Origin: Atherinomorus stipes
Taxonomy: Eukaryota > Chordata > Actinopteri > Atheriniformes > Atherinidae
Length of the DNA stretch: 64,000 nucleotides
NCBI GenBank assembly: GCA_023101725.1
Contig: JALJCO010003418.1
Coordinates: forward strand, 10,001 to 74,000
Direction of reading: 5' to 3'
This document shows positions 1-14,500 of the stretch, piece after piece. Within the stretch, counting starts at the first letter, position 1. Each line of letters begins with the position of its first letter. The position numbers and the translations under genes were made by a program. The notes beneath the pieces are model-generated. The model worked only from the letters and a program-made list of their open reading frames with translations, did no database searches and was not told where the DNA came from.

Positions 1-227
1 CCGCTGTGATGGATTCTGGTTTTATTGATTTCTGCTCCATATTTTTCCCCAAAAGAAGCAGCTGATGAGCTTCTATCGGCCAAAATTCCTCCAGAACTTC
101 AGAACAAGAGAGTGATTTCTTTGTTAGAGGGCAGCTGCTCCATTCTGGGTTGTTGGGACAGTTGTTTCCATCGTATTGTTTATGGTTTGTTTTGTCGTGT
201 GCAGTTTCTTTTAGACATTCAAAGAAA
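1..227. other. Unique sequence left of the first array
   Basis: Ordinary AT-balanced sequence. A short open frame begins at 25, but it runs straight into the repeat and has no recognisable domain or splice context. I see no supportable gene, RNA or mobile element here. Confidence 0.6.
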
Positions 228-1650
228 GTTCTGCTCATATAAACATGATCACGTTCTGCTCATATAAACATGATCACGTTCTGCTCGTATAAACATGATC
301 ACGTTCTGCTCGTATAAACATGATCACGTTCTGCTCGTATAAACATGATCACGTTCTGCTCGTATAAACATGTTCTGCTCATATAAACACGATCACCTTC
401 TGCTCATATAAACATGATCACGTTCTGCTCGTATAAACATGATCACGTTCTGCTCGTATAAACATGTTCTGCTCATATAAACACGATCACCTTCTGCTCA
501 TATAAACACGATCACCTTCTGCTCGTATAAACATGATCACGTTCTGCTCGTATAAACATGATCACGTTCTGCTCATATAAACATGATCACGTTCTGCTCA
601 TATAAACATGATCACGTTCTGCTCATATAAACATGATCACGTTCTGCTCATATAAACACGATCACCTTCTGCTCATATAAACACGATCACGTTCTGCTCG
701 TATAAACATGATCACGTTCTGCTCGTATAAACATGATCACGTTCTGCTCGTATAAACACGATCACGTTCTGCTCGTATAAACACGATCACGTTCTGCTCG
801 TATAAACATGATCACGTTCTGCTCGTATAAACATGATCACGTTCTGCTCGTATAAACATGATCACGTTCTGCTCGTATAAACATGATCACGTTCTGCTCG
901 TATAAACATGATCACGTTCTGTTCGTATAAACATGATCACGTTCTGTTCGTATAAACATGATCACGTTCTGCTCGTATAAACATGATCACGTTCTGCTCG
1001 TATAAACATGATCACGTTCTGTTCGTATAAACATGATCACGTTCTGTTCGTATAAACATGATCACGTTCTGCTCGTATAAACATGATCACGTTCTGCTCG
1101 TATAAACATGATCACGTTCTGTTCGTATAAACATGATCACGTTCTGCTCATATAAACATGATCACGTTCTGCTCGTATAAACATGATCACGTTCTGCTCA
1201 TATAAACATGATCACGTTCTGCTCGTATAAACATGATCACGTTCTGCTCGTATAAACATGATCACGTTCTGCTCGTATAAACATGATCACGTTCTGTTCG
1301 TATAAACATGATCACGTTCTGTTCGTATAAACATGATCACGTTCTGCTCGTATAAACATGATCACGTTCTGCTCATATAAACATGATCACGTTCTGCTCA
1401 TATAAACATGATCACGTTCTGCTCGTATAAACATGATCACGTTCTGCTTTCGTATAAACATGATCACGTTCTGCTCGTATAAACATGATCACGTTCTGCT
1501 CATATAAACATGATCACGTTCTGCTCGTATAAACATGATCACGTTCTGCTCGTATAAACATGATCACGTTCTGTTCGTATAAACATGATCACGTTCTGTT
1601 CGTATAAACATGATCACGTTCTGCTCATATAAACATGATCACGTTCTGCT
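228..1650. repeat. 25-bp minisatellite, about 57 copies
   Basis: The unit reads roughly GTTCTGCTCGTATAAACATG followed by ATCAC. Common variants are CTCG/CTCA, CTGCTC/CTGTTC and CATGATCACG/CACGATCACC. A few units lack the GATCAC block (near 367 and 465), which gives shorter periods. One unit near 1447 has an extra TT. Each unit holds the palindrome TGATCA and the forkhead-type core ATAAACA. The array starts and ends abruptly in unique DNA. A 25-bp period shifts the reading frame at every copy, and most copies bring stop codons, so no coding is implied. Confidence 0.97.
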
Positions 1651-2575
1651 CCGTGACTTGTTATTTTCAGTCAGCTGTGTTAGAACAGGGAAACATGAAA
1701 CGTCACACGACGTTTCTCCACCACTGATACGTACATGCCAGCAAGGAATTTATAACATATGCACAGTTGATTTTATGCACAGTTGTAGCTTTAATGCACA
1801 TGAAAGACAACGGATGGTTAAAGTGAAAAGGAAATGATGGTTTCTTTTCATTGCAGTTTGTGCGTATTTCGTCTGGTGTCAGTCATGTTGTCAGTTATAT
1901 CATTATTGCTAATTTTCTCATTTATATTGCGATAAATATTTTTGGCCGTACCACCCCTCCCCCCACAGCTGAATACCACTTATTTAATAATTCTGTCAAA
2001 ATATGCCACATTTTAGTCGAGAGGAACTCTGACATGTGAATTATGCCATATTTTAATTAGTAATCATTAACTGTCCCGGTGTGCCCCAGCACTGCCGGTC
2101 GCTTCTGATGTCACATTTTTCTCTCCGTCTCTTGGATTTAATCTGGTGCCATCTCATTAAAAGCACATCTCCTGATGGGGGGGCTGCAGCCCGCTTGAAG
2201 ATTGAAAACCTTTGACAACACAAACGCTGCAGATTCGTCTCAGCGAGACTTTGACATGTTTACCGTCTGTCGCTGTTATTTATAGCTGCTGGCAAAGTTT
2301 GATCAGCTCCTCGTGTCTGCAGGTGGGTGTCACCCCCCCGCCCCGACACCAGATGTGCTGCTCCCCCCGTCCTCAGCTCTGCCTTTGAACACTGGTGGGA
2401 TTAGGAGGGTCGGGGCTTAGCGAGGAGCCCCCCCGCCTCAGCACCTAACCTAATCAACTGATGCAGGAGAGATGTGAGGATGAGCTGCCGCTGTCCGTGC
2501 ACGCGTGCACTCAGCAATTTCTCTGCGCGTGCACGTGTTATTCCTGCAGCATGAAGAACGATGATGGAAGAAAAA
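1651..2575. other. Unique sequence between the 25-bp and giant arrays
   Basis: Non-repetitive sequence. The part from about 2090 to 2460 is GC-richer, with runs of C and phrases typical of conserved vertebrate non-coding DNA, but without an alignment that is only an impression. Small open frames at 1610 and 1851 have no recognisable domain. No splice-bounded exon was recognised. Confidence 0.5.
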
Positions 2576-5500
2576 CGTCATCACTTTGGCTTCTGCAGCT
2601 CTGCACGTGGAGATTCGCTCTCCTCGGATCGGCCGATGGCAGCGTCATCGCTTTGGCTTCTGCAGCTCTGCACGTGGAGATTCGCTCTCCTCGGATCGGA
2701 TCGGCCGATGGCAGCGTCATCGCTTTGGCTTCTGCAGCTCTGCGCGTGGAGATTCGCTCTCCTCGGATCGGATCGGCCGATGGCAGCGTCATCGCTTTGG
2801 CTTCTGCAGCTCTGCGCGTGGAGATTCGCTCTCCTCGGATCGGATCGGCCGATGGCAGCGTCATCGCTTTGGCTTCTGCAGCTCTGCACGTGGAGATTCG
2901 CTCTCCTCGGATCGGATCGGCCGACGGCAGCGTCATCGCTTTGGCTTCTGCAGCTCTGCACGTGGAGATTCGCTCTCCTCGGATCGGATCGGCCGACGGC
3001 AGCGTCATCGCTTTGGCTTCTGCAGCTCTGCACGTGGAGATTCGCTCTCCTCGGATCGGATCGGCCGATGGCAGCGTCATCGCTTTGGCTTCTGCAGCTC
3101 TGCGCGTGGAGATTCGCTCTCCTCGGATCGGCCGACGGCAGCGTCATCGCTTTGGCTTCTGCAGCTCTGCACGTGGAGATTCGCTCTCCTCGGATCGGAT
3201 CGGCCGACGGCAGCGTCATCGCTTTGGCTTCTGCAGCTCTGCACGTGGAGATTCGCTCTCCTCGGATCGGACCGGCCGATGGCAGCGTCATCGCTTTGGC
3301 TTCTGCAGCTCTGCACGTGGAGATTCGCTCTCCTCAGATCGGATCGGCCGACGGCAGCGTCATCGCTTTGGCTTCTGCAGCTCTGCGCGTGGAGATTCGC
3401 TCTCCTCGGATCGGATCGGCCGACGGCAGCGTCATCGCTTTGGCTGCTGCAGCTCTGCACGTGGAGATTCGCTCTCCTCGGATCGGATCGGCCGATGGCA
3501 GCGTCATCGCTTTGGCTTCTGCAGCTCTGCGCGTGGAGATTCGCTCTCCTCGGATCGGATCGGCCGATGGCAGCGTCATCGCTTTGGCTTCTGCAGCTCT
3601 GCGCGTCGAGATTCGCTCTCCTCGGATCGGATCGGCCGACGGCAGCGTCATCGCTTTGGCTTCTGCAGCTCTGCGCGTGGAGATTCGCTCTCCTCGGATC
3701 GGATCGGCCGACGGCAGCGTCATCGCTTTGGCTTCTGCAGCTCTGCACGTGGAGATTCGCTCTCCTCGGATCGGATCGGCCGATGGCAGCGTCATCGCTT
3801 TGGCTTCTGCAGCTCTGCACGTGGAGATTCGCTCTCCTCGGATCGGATCGGCCGATGGCAGCGTCATCGCTTCGGCTTCTGCAGCTCTGCGCGTGGAGAT
3901 TCGCTCTCCTCGGATCGGATCGGCCGATGGCAGCGTCATCGCTTTGTTTTCTGCAGCTCTGCATGTGGAGATTCGCTCTCCTCGGATCGGCCGATGGCAG
4001 CGTCATCGCTTTGGCTTCTGCAGCTCTGCACGTGGAGATTCGCTCTCCTCGGATCGGATCGGCCGACGGCAGCGTCATCGCTTTGGCTACTGCAGCTCTG
4101 CACGTGGAGATTCGCTCTCCTCGGATCGGATCGGCCGACGGCAGCGTCATCGCTTTGGCTTCTGCAGCTCTGCGCGTGGAGATTCGCTCTCCTCCGATCG
4201 GATCGGCCGACGGCAGCGTCATCGCTTTGGCTTCTGCAGCTCTGCACGTGGAGATTCGCTCTCCTCGGATTGGCCGATGGCAGCGTCATGGCTTTGGCTT
4301 CTGCAGCTCTGCACGTGGAGATTCGCTCTCCTCGGATCGGATCGGCCGACGGCAGCGTCATCGCTTTGGCTTCTGCAGCTCTGCACGTGGAGATTCGCTC
4401 TCCTCGGATCGGATCGGCCGATGGCAGCGTCATCGCTTTGGCTTCTGCAGCTCTGCACGTGGAGATTCGCTCTCCTCGGATCGGATCGGCCGATGGCAGC
4501 GTCATCGCTTTGGCTTCTGCAGCTCTGCACGGGAGATTCGCTCCTCGGATCGGATCGGCCGATGGCAGCGTCATGGCTTTGGCTTCTGCAGCTCTGCACG
4601 TGGAGATTCGCTCTCCTCGGATCGGATCGGCCGATGGCAGCGTCATCGCTTTGGCTTCTGCAGCTCTGCACGTGGAGATTCGCTCTCCTCGGATCGGATC
4701 GGCCGACGGCAGCGTCATCGCTTTGGCTTCTGCAGCTCTGCGCGTGGAGATTCGCTCTCCTCGGATCGGATCGGCCGATGGCAGCGTCATCGCTTTGGCT
4801 TCTGCAGCTCTGCACGTGGAGATTCGCTCTCCTCGGATCGGATCGGCCGACGGCAGCGTCATCGCTTGGCTTCTGCAGCTCTGCACGTGGAGATTCGCTC
4901 TCCTCGGATCGGATCGGCCGACGGCAGCGTCATCGCTTTGGCTTCTGCAGCTCTGCGCGTGGAGATTCGCTCTCCTCGGATCGGCCGACGGCAGCGTCAT
5001 CGCTTTGGCTTCTGCAGCTCTGCACGTGGAGATTCGCTCTCCTCGGATCGGATCGGCCGATGGCAGCGTCATCGCTTTGGCTTCTGCAGCTCTGCACGTG
5101 GAGATTCGCTCTCCTCGGATCGGATCGGCCGACGGCAGCGTCATCGCTTTGGCTTCTGCAGCTCTGCACGTGGAGATTCGCTCTCCTCGGATCGGCCGAC
5201 GGCAGCGTCATCGCTTTGGCTTCTGCAGCTCTGCACGTGGAGATTCGCTCTCCTCGGATCGGATCGGCCGACGGCAGCGTCATCGCTTTGGCTTCTGCAG
5301 CTCTGCGCGTGGAGATTCGCTCTCCTTGGATCGGATCGGCCGACGGCAGCGTCATGGCTTTGGCTTCTGCAGCTCTGCACGTGGAGATTCGCTCTCCTCG
5401 GATCGGATCGGCCGATGGCAGCGTCATCGCTTTGGCTTCTGCAGCTCTGCACGTGGAGATTCGCTCTCCTCGGATCGGCCGATGGCAGCGTCATGGCTTT

Positions 5501-8500
5501 GGCTTCTGCAGCTCTGCACGTGGAGATTCGCTCTCCTCGGATCGGATCGGCCGACGGCAGCGTCATCGCTTTGGCTTCTGCAGCTCTGCACGTGGAGATT
5601 CGCTCTCCTCGGATCGGATCGGCCGATGGCAGCGTCATCGCTTTGGCTTCTGCAGCTCTGCACGTGGAGATTCGCTCTCCTCGGATCGGCCGATGGCAGC
5701 GTCATCGCTTTGGCTTCTGCAGCTCTGCACGTGGAGATTCGCTCTCCTCGGATCGGCCGATGGCAGCGTCATCGCTTTGGCTTCTGCAGCTCTGCACGTG
5801 GAGATTCGCTCTCCTCGGATCGGATCGGCCGATGGCAGCGTCATCGCTTTGGCTTCTGGAGCTCTGCACGTGGAGATTCGCTCTCCTCGGATCGGATCGG
5901 CCGATGGCAGCGTCATCGCTTTGGCTTCTGCAGCTCTGCACGTGGAGATTCGCTCTCCTCGGATCGGCCGACGGCAGCGTCATCGCTTTGGCTTCTGCAG
6001 CTCTGCGCGTGGAGATTCGCTCTCCTCGGATCGGATCGGCCGACGGCAGCGTCATCGCTTTGGCTTCTGCAGCTCTGCGCGTGGAGATTCGCTCTCCTTG
6101 GATCGGATCAGCCGACGGCAGCGTCATGGCTTTGGCTTCTGCAGCTCTGCACGTGGAGATTCGCTCTCCTCGGATCGGCCGACGGCAGCGTCATCGCTTT
6201 GGCTTCTGCAGCTCTGCGCGTGGAGATTCGCTCTCCTTGGATCGGATCGGCCGACGGCAGCGTCATGGCTTTGGCTTCTGCAGCTCTGCACGTGGAGATT
6301 CGCTCTCCTCGGATCGGCCGACGGCAGCGTCATCGCTTTGGCTTCTGCAGCTCTGCGCGTGGAGATTCGCTCTCCTCGGATCGGATCGGCCGACGGCAGC
6401 GTCATCGCTTTGGCTTCTGCAGCTCTGCACGTGGAGATTCGCTCTCCTCGGATCGGATCGGCCGATGGCAGCGTCATCGCTTTGGCTTCTGCAGCTCTGC
6501 ACGTGGAGATTCGCTCTCCTCGGATCGGATCGGCCGATGGCAGCGTCATCGCTTTGGCTTCTGCAGCTCTGCACGTGGAGATTCGCTCTCCTCGGATCGG
6601 ATCGGCCGACGGCAGCGTCATCGCTTTGGCTTCTGCAGCTCTGCACGTGGAGATTCGCTCTCCTCGGATCGGATCGGCCGATGGCAGCGTCATCGCTTTG
6701 GCTTCTGCAGCTCTGCGCGTGGAGATTCGCTCTCCTCGGATCGGATCGGCCGACGGCAGCGTCATCGCTTTGGCTGCTGCAGCTCTGCACGTGGAGATTC
6801 GCTCTCCTCCGATCGGATCGGCCGACGGCAGTGTCATCGCTTTGGCTTCTGCAGCTCTGCACGTGGAGATTCGCTCTCCTCGGATCGGATCGGCCGATGG
6901 CAGCGTCATCGCTTTGGCTTCTGCAGCTCTGCACGTGGAGATTCGCTCTCCTCGGATCGGCCGATGGCAGCGTCATGGCTTTGGCTTCTGCAGCTCTGCA
7001 CGTGGAGATTCGCTCTCCTCGGATCGGATCGGCCGACGGCAGCGTCATCGCTTTGGCTTCTGCAGCTCTGCACGTGGAGATTCGCTCTCCTCGGATCGGA
7101 TCGGCCGACGGCAGCGTCATCGCTTTGGCTTCTGCAGCTCTGCGCGTGGAGATTCGCTCTCCTCGGATCGGATCGGCCGATGGCAGCGTCATCGCTTTGG
7201 CTTCTGCAGCTCTGCGCGTGGAGATTCGCTCTCCTCGGATCGGATCGGCCGATGGCAGCGTCATCGCTTTGGCTTCTGCAGCTCTGCACGTGGAGATTCG
7301 CTCTCCTCGGATCGGCCGATGGCAGCGTCATCGCTTTGGCTTCTGCAGCTCTGCACGTGGAGATTCGCTCTCCTCGGATCGGATCGGCCGATGGCAGCGT
7401 CATCGCTTTGGCTTCTGCAGCTCTGCGCGTGGAGATTCGCTCTCCTCGGATCGGATCGGCCGACAGCAGCGTCATCGCTTTGGCTTCTGCAGCTCTGCGC
7501 GTCGAGATTCGCTCTCCTCGGATCGGCCGATGGCAGCGTCATCGCTTTGGCTTCTGCAGCTCTGCACGTGGAGATTCGCTCTCCTCGGATCGGATCGGCC
7601 GACGGCAGCGTCATCGCTTTGGCTTCTGCAGCTCTGCACGTGGAGATTCGCTCTCCTCGGATCGGATCGGCCGATGGCAGCGTCATCGCTTTGGCTTCTG
7701 CAGCTCTGCACGTGGAGATTCGCTCTCCTCGGATCGGCCGACGGCAGCGTCATCGCTTTGGCTTCTGCAGCTCTGCACGTGGAGATTCGCTCTCCTCGGA
7801 TCGGATCGGCCGACGGCAGCGTCATCGCTTTGGCTTCTGCAGCTCTGCGCGTGGAGATTCGCTCTCCTTGGATCGGATCGGCCGACGGCAGCGTCATGGC
7901 TTTGGCTTCTGCAGCTCTGCACGTGGAGATTCGCTCTCCTCGGATCGGCCGACGGCAGCGTCATCGCTTTGGCTTCTGCAGCTCTGCGCGTGGAGATTCG
8001 CTCTCCTCGGATCGGCCGACGGCAGCGTCATCGCTTTGGCTTCTGCAGCTCTGCGCGTGGAGATTCGCTCTCCTTGGATCGGATCGGCCGACGGCCGCGT
8101 CATGGCTTTGTTTCTGCAGCTCTGCACGTGGAGTCGCTCTCCTCGGATCGGCCGACGGCAGCGTCATCGCTTTGGCTTCTGCAGCTCTGCGCGTGGAGAT
8201 TCGCTCTCCTCGGATCGGATCGGCCGACGGCAGCGTCATCGCTTTGGCTTCTGCAGCTCTGCACGTGGAGATTCGCTCTCCTCGGATCGGATCGGCCGAC
8301 TGCAGCGTCATCGCTTTGGCTTCTGCAGCTCTGCACGTGGAGATTCGCTCTCCTCGGATCGGATCGGCCGATGGCAGCGTCATCGCTTTGGCTTCTGCAG
8401 CTCTGCGCGTGGAGATTCGCTCTCCTTGATCGGATCGGCCGACGGCAGCGTCATGGCTTTGGCTTCTGCAGCTCTGCACGTGGAGATTCGCTCTCCTCGG

Positions 8501-11500
8501 ATCGGCCGACGGCAGCGTCATCGCTTTGGCTTCTGCAGCTCTGGCGCGTGGAGATTCGCTCTCCTCGGATCGGCCGACGGCAGCGTCATCGCTTTGGCTT
8601 CTGCAGCTCTGCGCGTGGAGAGTCGCTCTCCTTGGATCGGATCGGCCGACGGCAGCGTCTGGCTTTGGCTTCTGCAGCTCTGCACGTGGAGATTCGCTCT
8701 CCTCGGATCGGCCGACGGCAGCGTCATCGCTTTGGCTTCTGCAGCTCTGTGCGTGGAGATTCGCTCTCCTCGGATCGGATCGGCCGACTGCAGCGTCTCG
8801 CTTTGGCTTCTGCAGCTCTGCACGTGGAGATTCGCTCTCCTCGGATCGGATCGGCCGATGGCAGCGTCATCGCTTTGGCTTCTGCAGCTCTGCACGTGGA
8901 GATTCGCTCTCCTCGGATCGGATCGGCCGGTGGCAGCGTCATCGCTTTGGCTTCTGCAGCTCTGCACGTGGAGATTCGCTCTCCTCGGATCGGATCGGCC
9001 GATGGCAGCGTCATCGCTTTGGCTTCTGCAGCTCTGCACGTGGAGATTCGCTCTCCTCGGATCGGATCGGCCGACGGCAGCGTCATCGCTTTGGCTTCTG
9101 CAGCTCTGCACGTGGAGATTCGCTCTCCTCGGATCGGATCGGCCGACGGCAGCGTCATGGCTTTGGCTTCTGCAGCTCTGCACGTGGAGATTCGCTCTCC
9201 TCGGATCGGCCGACGGCAGCGTCATCGCTTTGGCTTCTGCAGCTCTGCGCGTGGAGATTCGCTCTCCTCGGATCGGATCGGCCGATGGCAGCGTCATCGC
9301 TTTGGCTTCTGCAGCTCTGCACGTGGAGATTCGCTCTCCTTGGATCGGATCGGCCGACGGCAGCGTCATGGCTTTGGCTTCTGCAGCTCTGCACGTGGAG
9401 ATTCGCTCTCCTCGGATCGGCCGACGGCAGCGTCATCGCTTTGGCTTCTGCAGCTCTGCACGTGGAGATTCGCTCTCCTCGGATCGGATCGGCCGATGGC
9501 AGCGTCATCGCTTTGGCTTCTGCAGCTCTGCACGTGGAGATTCGCTCTCCTCGGATCGGATCGGCCGATGGCAGCGTCATCGCTTTGGCTTCTGCAGCTC
9601 TGCACGTGGAGATTCGCTCTCCTCGGATCGGATCGGCCGACGGCAGCGTCATCGCTTTGGCTTCTGCAGCTCTGCACGTGGAGATTCGCTCTCCTCGGAT
9701 CGGATCGGCCGACGGCAGCGTCATCGCTTTGGCTTCTGCAGCTCTGCACGTGGAGATTCGCTCTCCTCGGATCGGCCGACGGCAGCGTCATCGCTTTGGC
9801 TTCTGCAGCTCTGCACGTGGAGATTCGCTCTCCTCGGATCGGATCGGCCGATGGCAGCGTCATCGCTTTGGCTTCTGCAGCTCTGCACGTGGAGATTCGC
9901 TCTCCTCGGATCGGATCGGCCGATGGCAGCGTCATCGCTTTGGCTTCTGCAGCTCTGCACGTGGAGATTCGCTCTCCTCGGATCGGCCGATGGCAGCGTC
10001 ATCGCTTTGGCTTCTGCAGCTCTGCACGTGGAGATTCGCTCTCCTCGGATCGGATCGGCCGACGGCAGCGTCATCGCTTTGGCTTCTGCAGCTCTGCACG
10101 TGGAGATTCGCTCTCCTCGGATCGGATCGGCCGATGGCAGCGTCATCGCTTTGGCTTCTGCAGCTCTGCACGTGGAGATTCGCTCTCCTCGGATCGGATC
10201 GGCCGATGGCAGCGTCATCGCTTTGGCTTCTGCAGCTCTGCACGTGGAGATTCGCTCTCCTCGGATCGGATCGGCCGATGGCAGCGTCATCGCTTTGGCT
10301 TCTGCAGCTCTGCGCGTGGAGATTCGCTCTCCTCGGATCGGATTGGCCGACGGCAGCGTCATCGCTTTGGCTTCTGCAGCTCTGCGCGTGGAGATTCGCT
10401 CTCCTCGGATCGGATCGGCCGACGGCAGCGTCATCGCTTTGGCTTCTGCAGCTCTGCGCGTCGAGATTCGCTCTCCTCGGATCGGATCGGCCGACGGCAG
10501 CGTCATCGCTTTGGCTTCTGCAGCTCTGCGCGTGGAGATTCGCTCTCCTCGGATCGGATCGGATCGGCCGATGGCAGCGTCATCGCTTTGGCTTCTGCAG
10601 CTCTGCACGTGGAGATTCGCTCTCCTCGGATCGGATCGGCCGATGGCAGCGTCATCGCTTTGGCTTCTGCAGCTCTGCGCGTGGAGATTCGCTCTCCTCG
10701 GATCGGATCGGCCGATGGCAGCGTCATCGCTTTGGCTTCTGCAGCTCTGCGCGTCGAGATTCGCTCTCCTCGGATCGGATCGGCCGACGGCAGCGTCATC
10801 GCTTTGGCTTCTGCAGCTCTGCGCGTGGAGATTCGCTCTCCTCGGATCGGATCGGCCGACGGCAGCGTCATCGCTTTGGCTTCTGCAGCTCTGCACGTGG
10901 AGATTCGCTCTCCTCGGATCGGATCGGCCGATGGCAGCGTCATCGCTTTGGCTTCTGCAGCTCTGCACGTGGAGATTCGCTCTCCTCGGATCGGATCGGC
11001 CGATGGCAGCGTCATCGCTTCGGCTTCTGCAGCTCTGCGCGTGGAGATTCGCTCTCCTCGGATCGGATCGGCCGATGGCAGCGTCATCGCTTTGTTTTCT
11101 GCAGCTCTGCATGTGGAGATTCGCTCTCCTCGGATCGGCCGATGGCAGCGTCATCGCTTTGGCTTCTGCAGCTCTGCACGTGGAGATTCGCTCTCCTCGG
11201 ATCGGATCGGCCGATGGCAGCGTCATCGCTTTGGCTTCTGCAGCTCTGCGCGTGGAGATTCGCTCTCCTCGGATCGGATCGGCCGATGGCAGCGTCATCG
11301 CTTTGGCTTCTGCAGCTCTGCACGTGGAGATTCGCTCTCCTCGGATCGGATCGGCCGATGGCAGCGTCATCGCTTTGGCTTCTGCAGCTCTGCACGTGGA
11401 GATTCGCTCTCCTCGGATCGGATCGGCCGATGGCAGCGTCATCGCTTTGGCTTCTGCAGCTCTGCACGTGGAGATTCGCTCTCCTCGGATCGGATCGGCC

Positions 11501-14500
11501 GATGGCAGCGTCATCGCTTTGGCTTCTGCAGCTCTGCGCCTGGAGATTCGCTCTCCTCGGATCGGATCGGCCGATGGCAGCGTCATCGCTTTGGCTTCTG
11601 CAGCTCTGCACGTGGAGATTCGCTCTCCTCGGATCGGATCGGATCGGCCGATGGCAGCGTCATCGCTTTGGCTTCTGCAGCTCTGCACGTGGAGATTCGC
11701 TCTCCTCGGATCGGATCGGATCGGCCGATGGCAGCGTCATCACTTTGGCTTCTGCAGCTCTGCACGTGGAGATTCGCTCTCCTCGGATCGGATCGGATCG
11801 GCCGATGGCAGCGTCATCACTTTGGCTTCTGCAGCTCTGCGCGTGGAGATTCGCTCTCCTCGGATCGGCCGATGGCAGCGTCATCGCTTTGGCTTCTGCA
11901 GCTCTGCACGTGGAGATTCGCTCTCCTCGGATCGGATCGGCCGATGGCAGCGTCATCGCTTTGGCTTCTGCAGCTCTGCACGTGGAGATTCGCTCTCCTC
12001 GGATCGGATCGGATCGGCCGATGGCAGCGTCATCGCTTTGGCTTCTGCAGCTCTGCACGTGGAGATTCGCTCTCCTCGGATCGGATCGGATCGGCCGATG
12101 GCAGCGTCATCGCTTTGGCTTCTGCAGCTCTGCACGTGGAGATTCGCTCTCCTCGGATCGGATCGGCCGATGGCAGCGTCATCGCTTTGGCTTCTGCAGC
12201 TCTGCACGTGGAGATTCGCTCTCCTCCGATCGGATCGGCCGATGGCAGCGTCATGGCTTTGGCTTCTGCAGCTCTGCACGTGGAGATTCGCTCTCCTCGG
12301 ATCGGATCGGCCGATGGCAGCGTCATCGCTTTGGCTTCTGCAGCTCTGCACGTGGAGATTCGCTCTCCTCGGATCGGATCGGCCGATGGCAGCGTCATCG
12401 CTTTGGCTTCTGCAGCTCTGCACGTGGAGATTCGCTCTCCTCGGATCGGATCGGCCGATGGCAGCGTCATCGCTTTGGCTTCTGCAGCTCTGCGCGTGGA
12501 GATTCGCTCTCCTCGGATCGGATCGGCCGATGGCAGCGTCATCGCTTTGGCTTCTGCAGCTCTGCACGTGGAGATTCGCTCTCCTCGGATCGGATCGGCC
12601 GATGGCAGCGTCATGGCTTTGGCTTCTGCAGCTCTGCACGTGGAGATTCGCTCTCCTCGGATCGGCCGATGGCAGCGTCATCGCTTTGGCTTCTGCAGCT
12701 CTGCACGTGGAGATTCGCTCTCCTCGGATCGGATCGGCCGACGGCAGCGTCATCGCTTTGGCTTCTGCAGCTCTGCACGTGGAGATTCGCTCTCCTCGGA
12801 TCGGATCGGCCGATGGCAGCGTCATCGCTTTGGCTTCTGCAGCTCTGCACGTGGAGATTCGCTCTCCTCGGATCGGCCGACGGCAGCGTCATCGCTTTGG
12901 CTTCTGCAGCTCTGCACGTGGAGATTCGCTCTCCTCGGGATCGGATCGGCCGACGGCAGCGTCATCGCTTTGGCTTCTGCAGCTCTGCGCGTGGAGATTC
13001 GCTCTCCTTGGATCGGATCGGCCGACGGCAGCGTCATGGCTTTGGCTTCTGCAGCTCTGCACGTGGAGATTCGCTCTCCTCGGATCGGCCGACGGCAGCG
13101 TCATCGCTTTGGCTTCTGCAGCTCTGCGCGTGGAGATTCGCTCTCCTCGGATCGGCCGACGGCAGCGTCATCGCTTTGGCTTCTGCAGCTCTGCGCGTGG
13201 AGATTCGCTCTCCTCGGATCGGATCGGCCGATGGCAGCGTCATCGCTTTGGCTTCTGCAGCTCTGCCACGTGGAGATTCGCTCTCCTTGGATCGGATCGG
13301 CCGACGGCAGCGTCATGGCTTTGGCTTCTGCAGCTCTGCACGTGGAGATTCGCTCTCCTCGGATCGGCCGACGGCAGCGTCATCGCTTTGGCTTCTGCAG
13401 CTCTGCGCGTGGAGATTCGCTCTCCTCGGATCGGATCGGCCGACTGCAGCGTCATCGCTTTGGCTTCTGCAGCTCTGCACGTGGAGATTCGCTCTCCTCG
13501 GATCGGATCGGCCGATGGCAGCGTCATCGCTTTGGCTTCTGCAGCTCTGCACGTGGAGATTCGCTCTCCTCGGATCGGATCGGCCGATGGCAGCGTCATC
13601 GCTTTGGCTTCTGCAGCTCTGCACGTGGAGATTCGCTCTCCTCGGATCGGATCGGCCGATGGCAGCGTCATCGCTTTGGCTTCTGCAGCTCTGCACGTGG
13701 AGATTCGCTCTCCTCGGATCGGATCGGCCGACGGCAGCGTCATCGCTTTGGCTTCTGCAGCTCTGCACGTGGAGATTCGCTCTCCTCGGATCGGATCGGC
13801 CGACGGCAGCGTCATCGCTTTGGCTTCTGCAGCTCTGCACGTGGAGATTCGCTCTCCTCGGATCGGATCGGCCGATGGCAGCGTCATCGCTTTGGCTTCT
13901 GCAGCTCTGCACGTGGAGATTCGCTCTCCTCGGATCGGATCGGCCGATGGCAGCGTCATCGCTTTGGCTTCTGCAGCTCTGCACGTGGAGATTCGCTCTC
14001 CTTGGATCGGATCGGCCGACGGCAGCGTCATCGCTTTGGCTTCTGCAGCTCTGCACGTGGAGATTCGCTCTCCTCGGATCGGCCGACGGCAGCGTCATCG
14101 CTTTGGCTTCTGCAGCTCTGCACGTGGAGATTCGCTCTCCTCGGATCGGATCGGCCGATGGCAGCGTCATCGCTTTGGCTTCTGCAGCTCTGCACGTGGA
14201 GATTCGCTCTCCTCGGATCGGCCGATGGCAGCGTCATCGCTTTGGCTTCTGCAGCTCTGCACGTGGAGATTCGCTCTCCTCGGATCGGATCGGCCGATGG
14301 CAGCGTCATCGCTTTGGCTTCTGCAGCTCTGCACGTGGAGATTCGCTCTCCTCGGATCGGATCGGCCGATGGCAGCGTCATCGCTTTGGCTTCTGCAGCT
14401 CTGCACATGGAGATTCGCTCTCCTCGGATCAGATCGGCCGACGGCAGCGTCATCGCTTTGGCTTCTGCAGCTCTGCGCGTGGAGATTCGCTCTCCTCGGA

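Noticed and set aside
228..1650. CRISPR-like array
   Set aside because: The 25-bp units are directly abutting, with no unique spacers. The genome is clearly eukaryotic.
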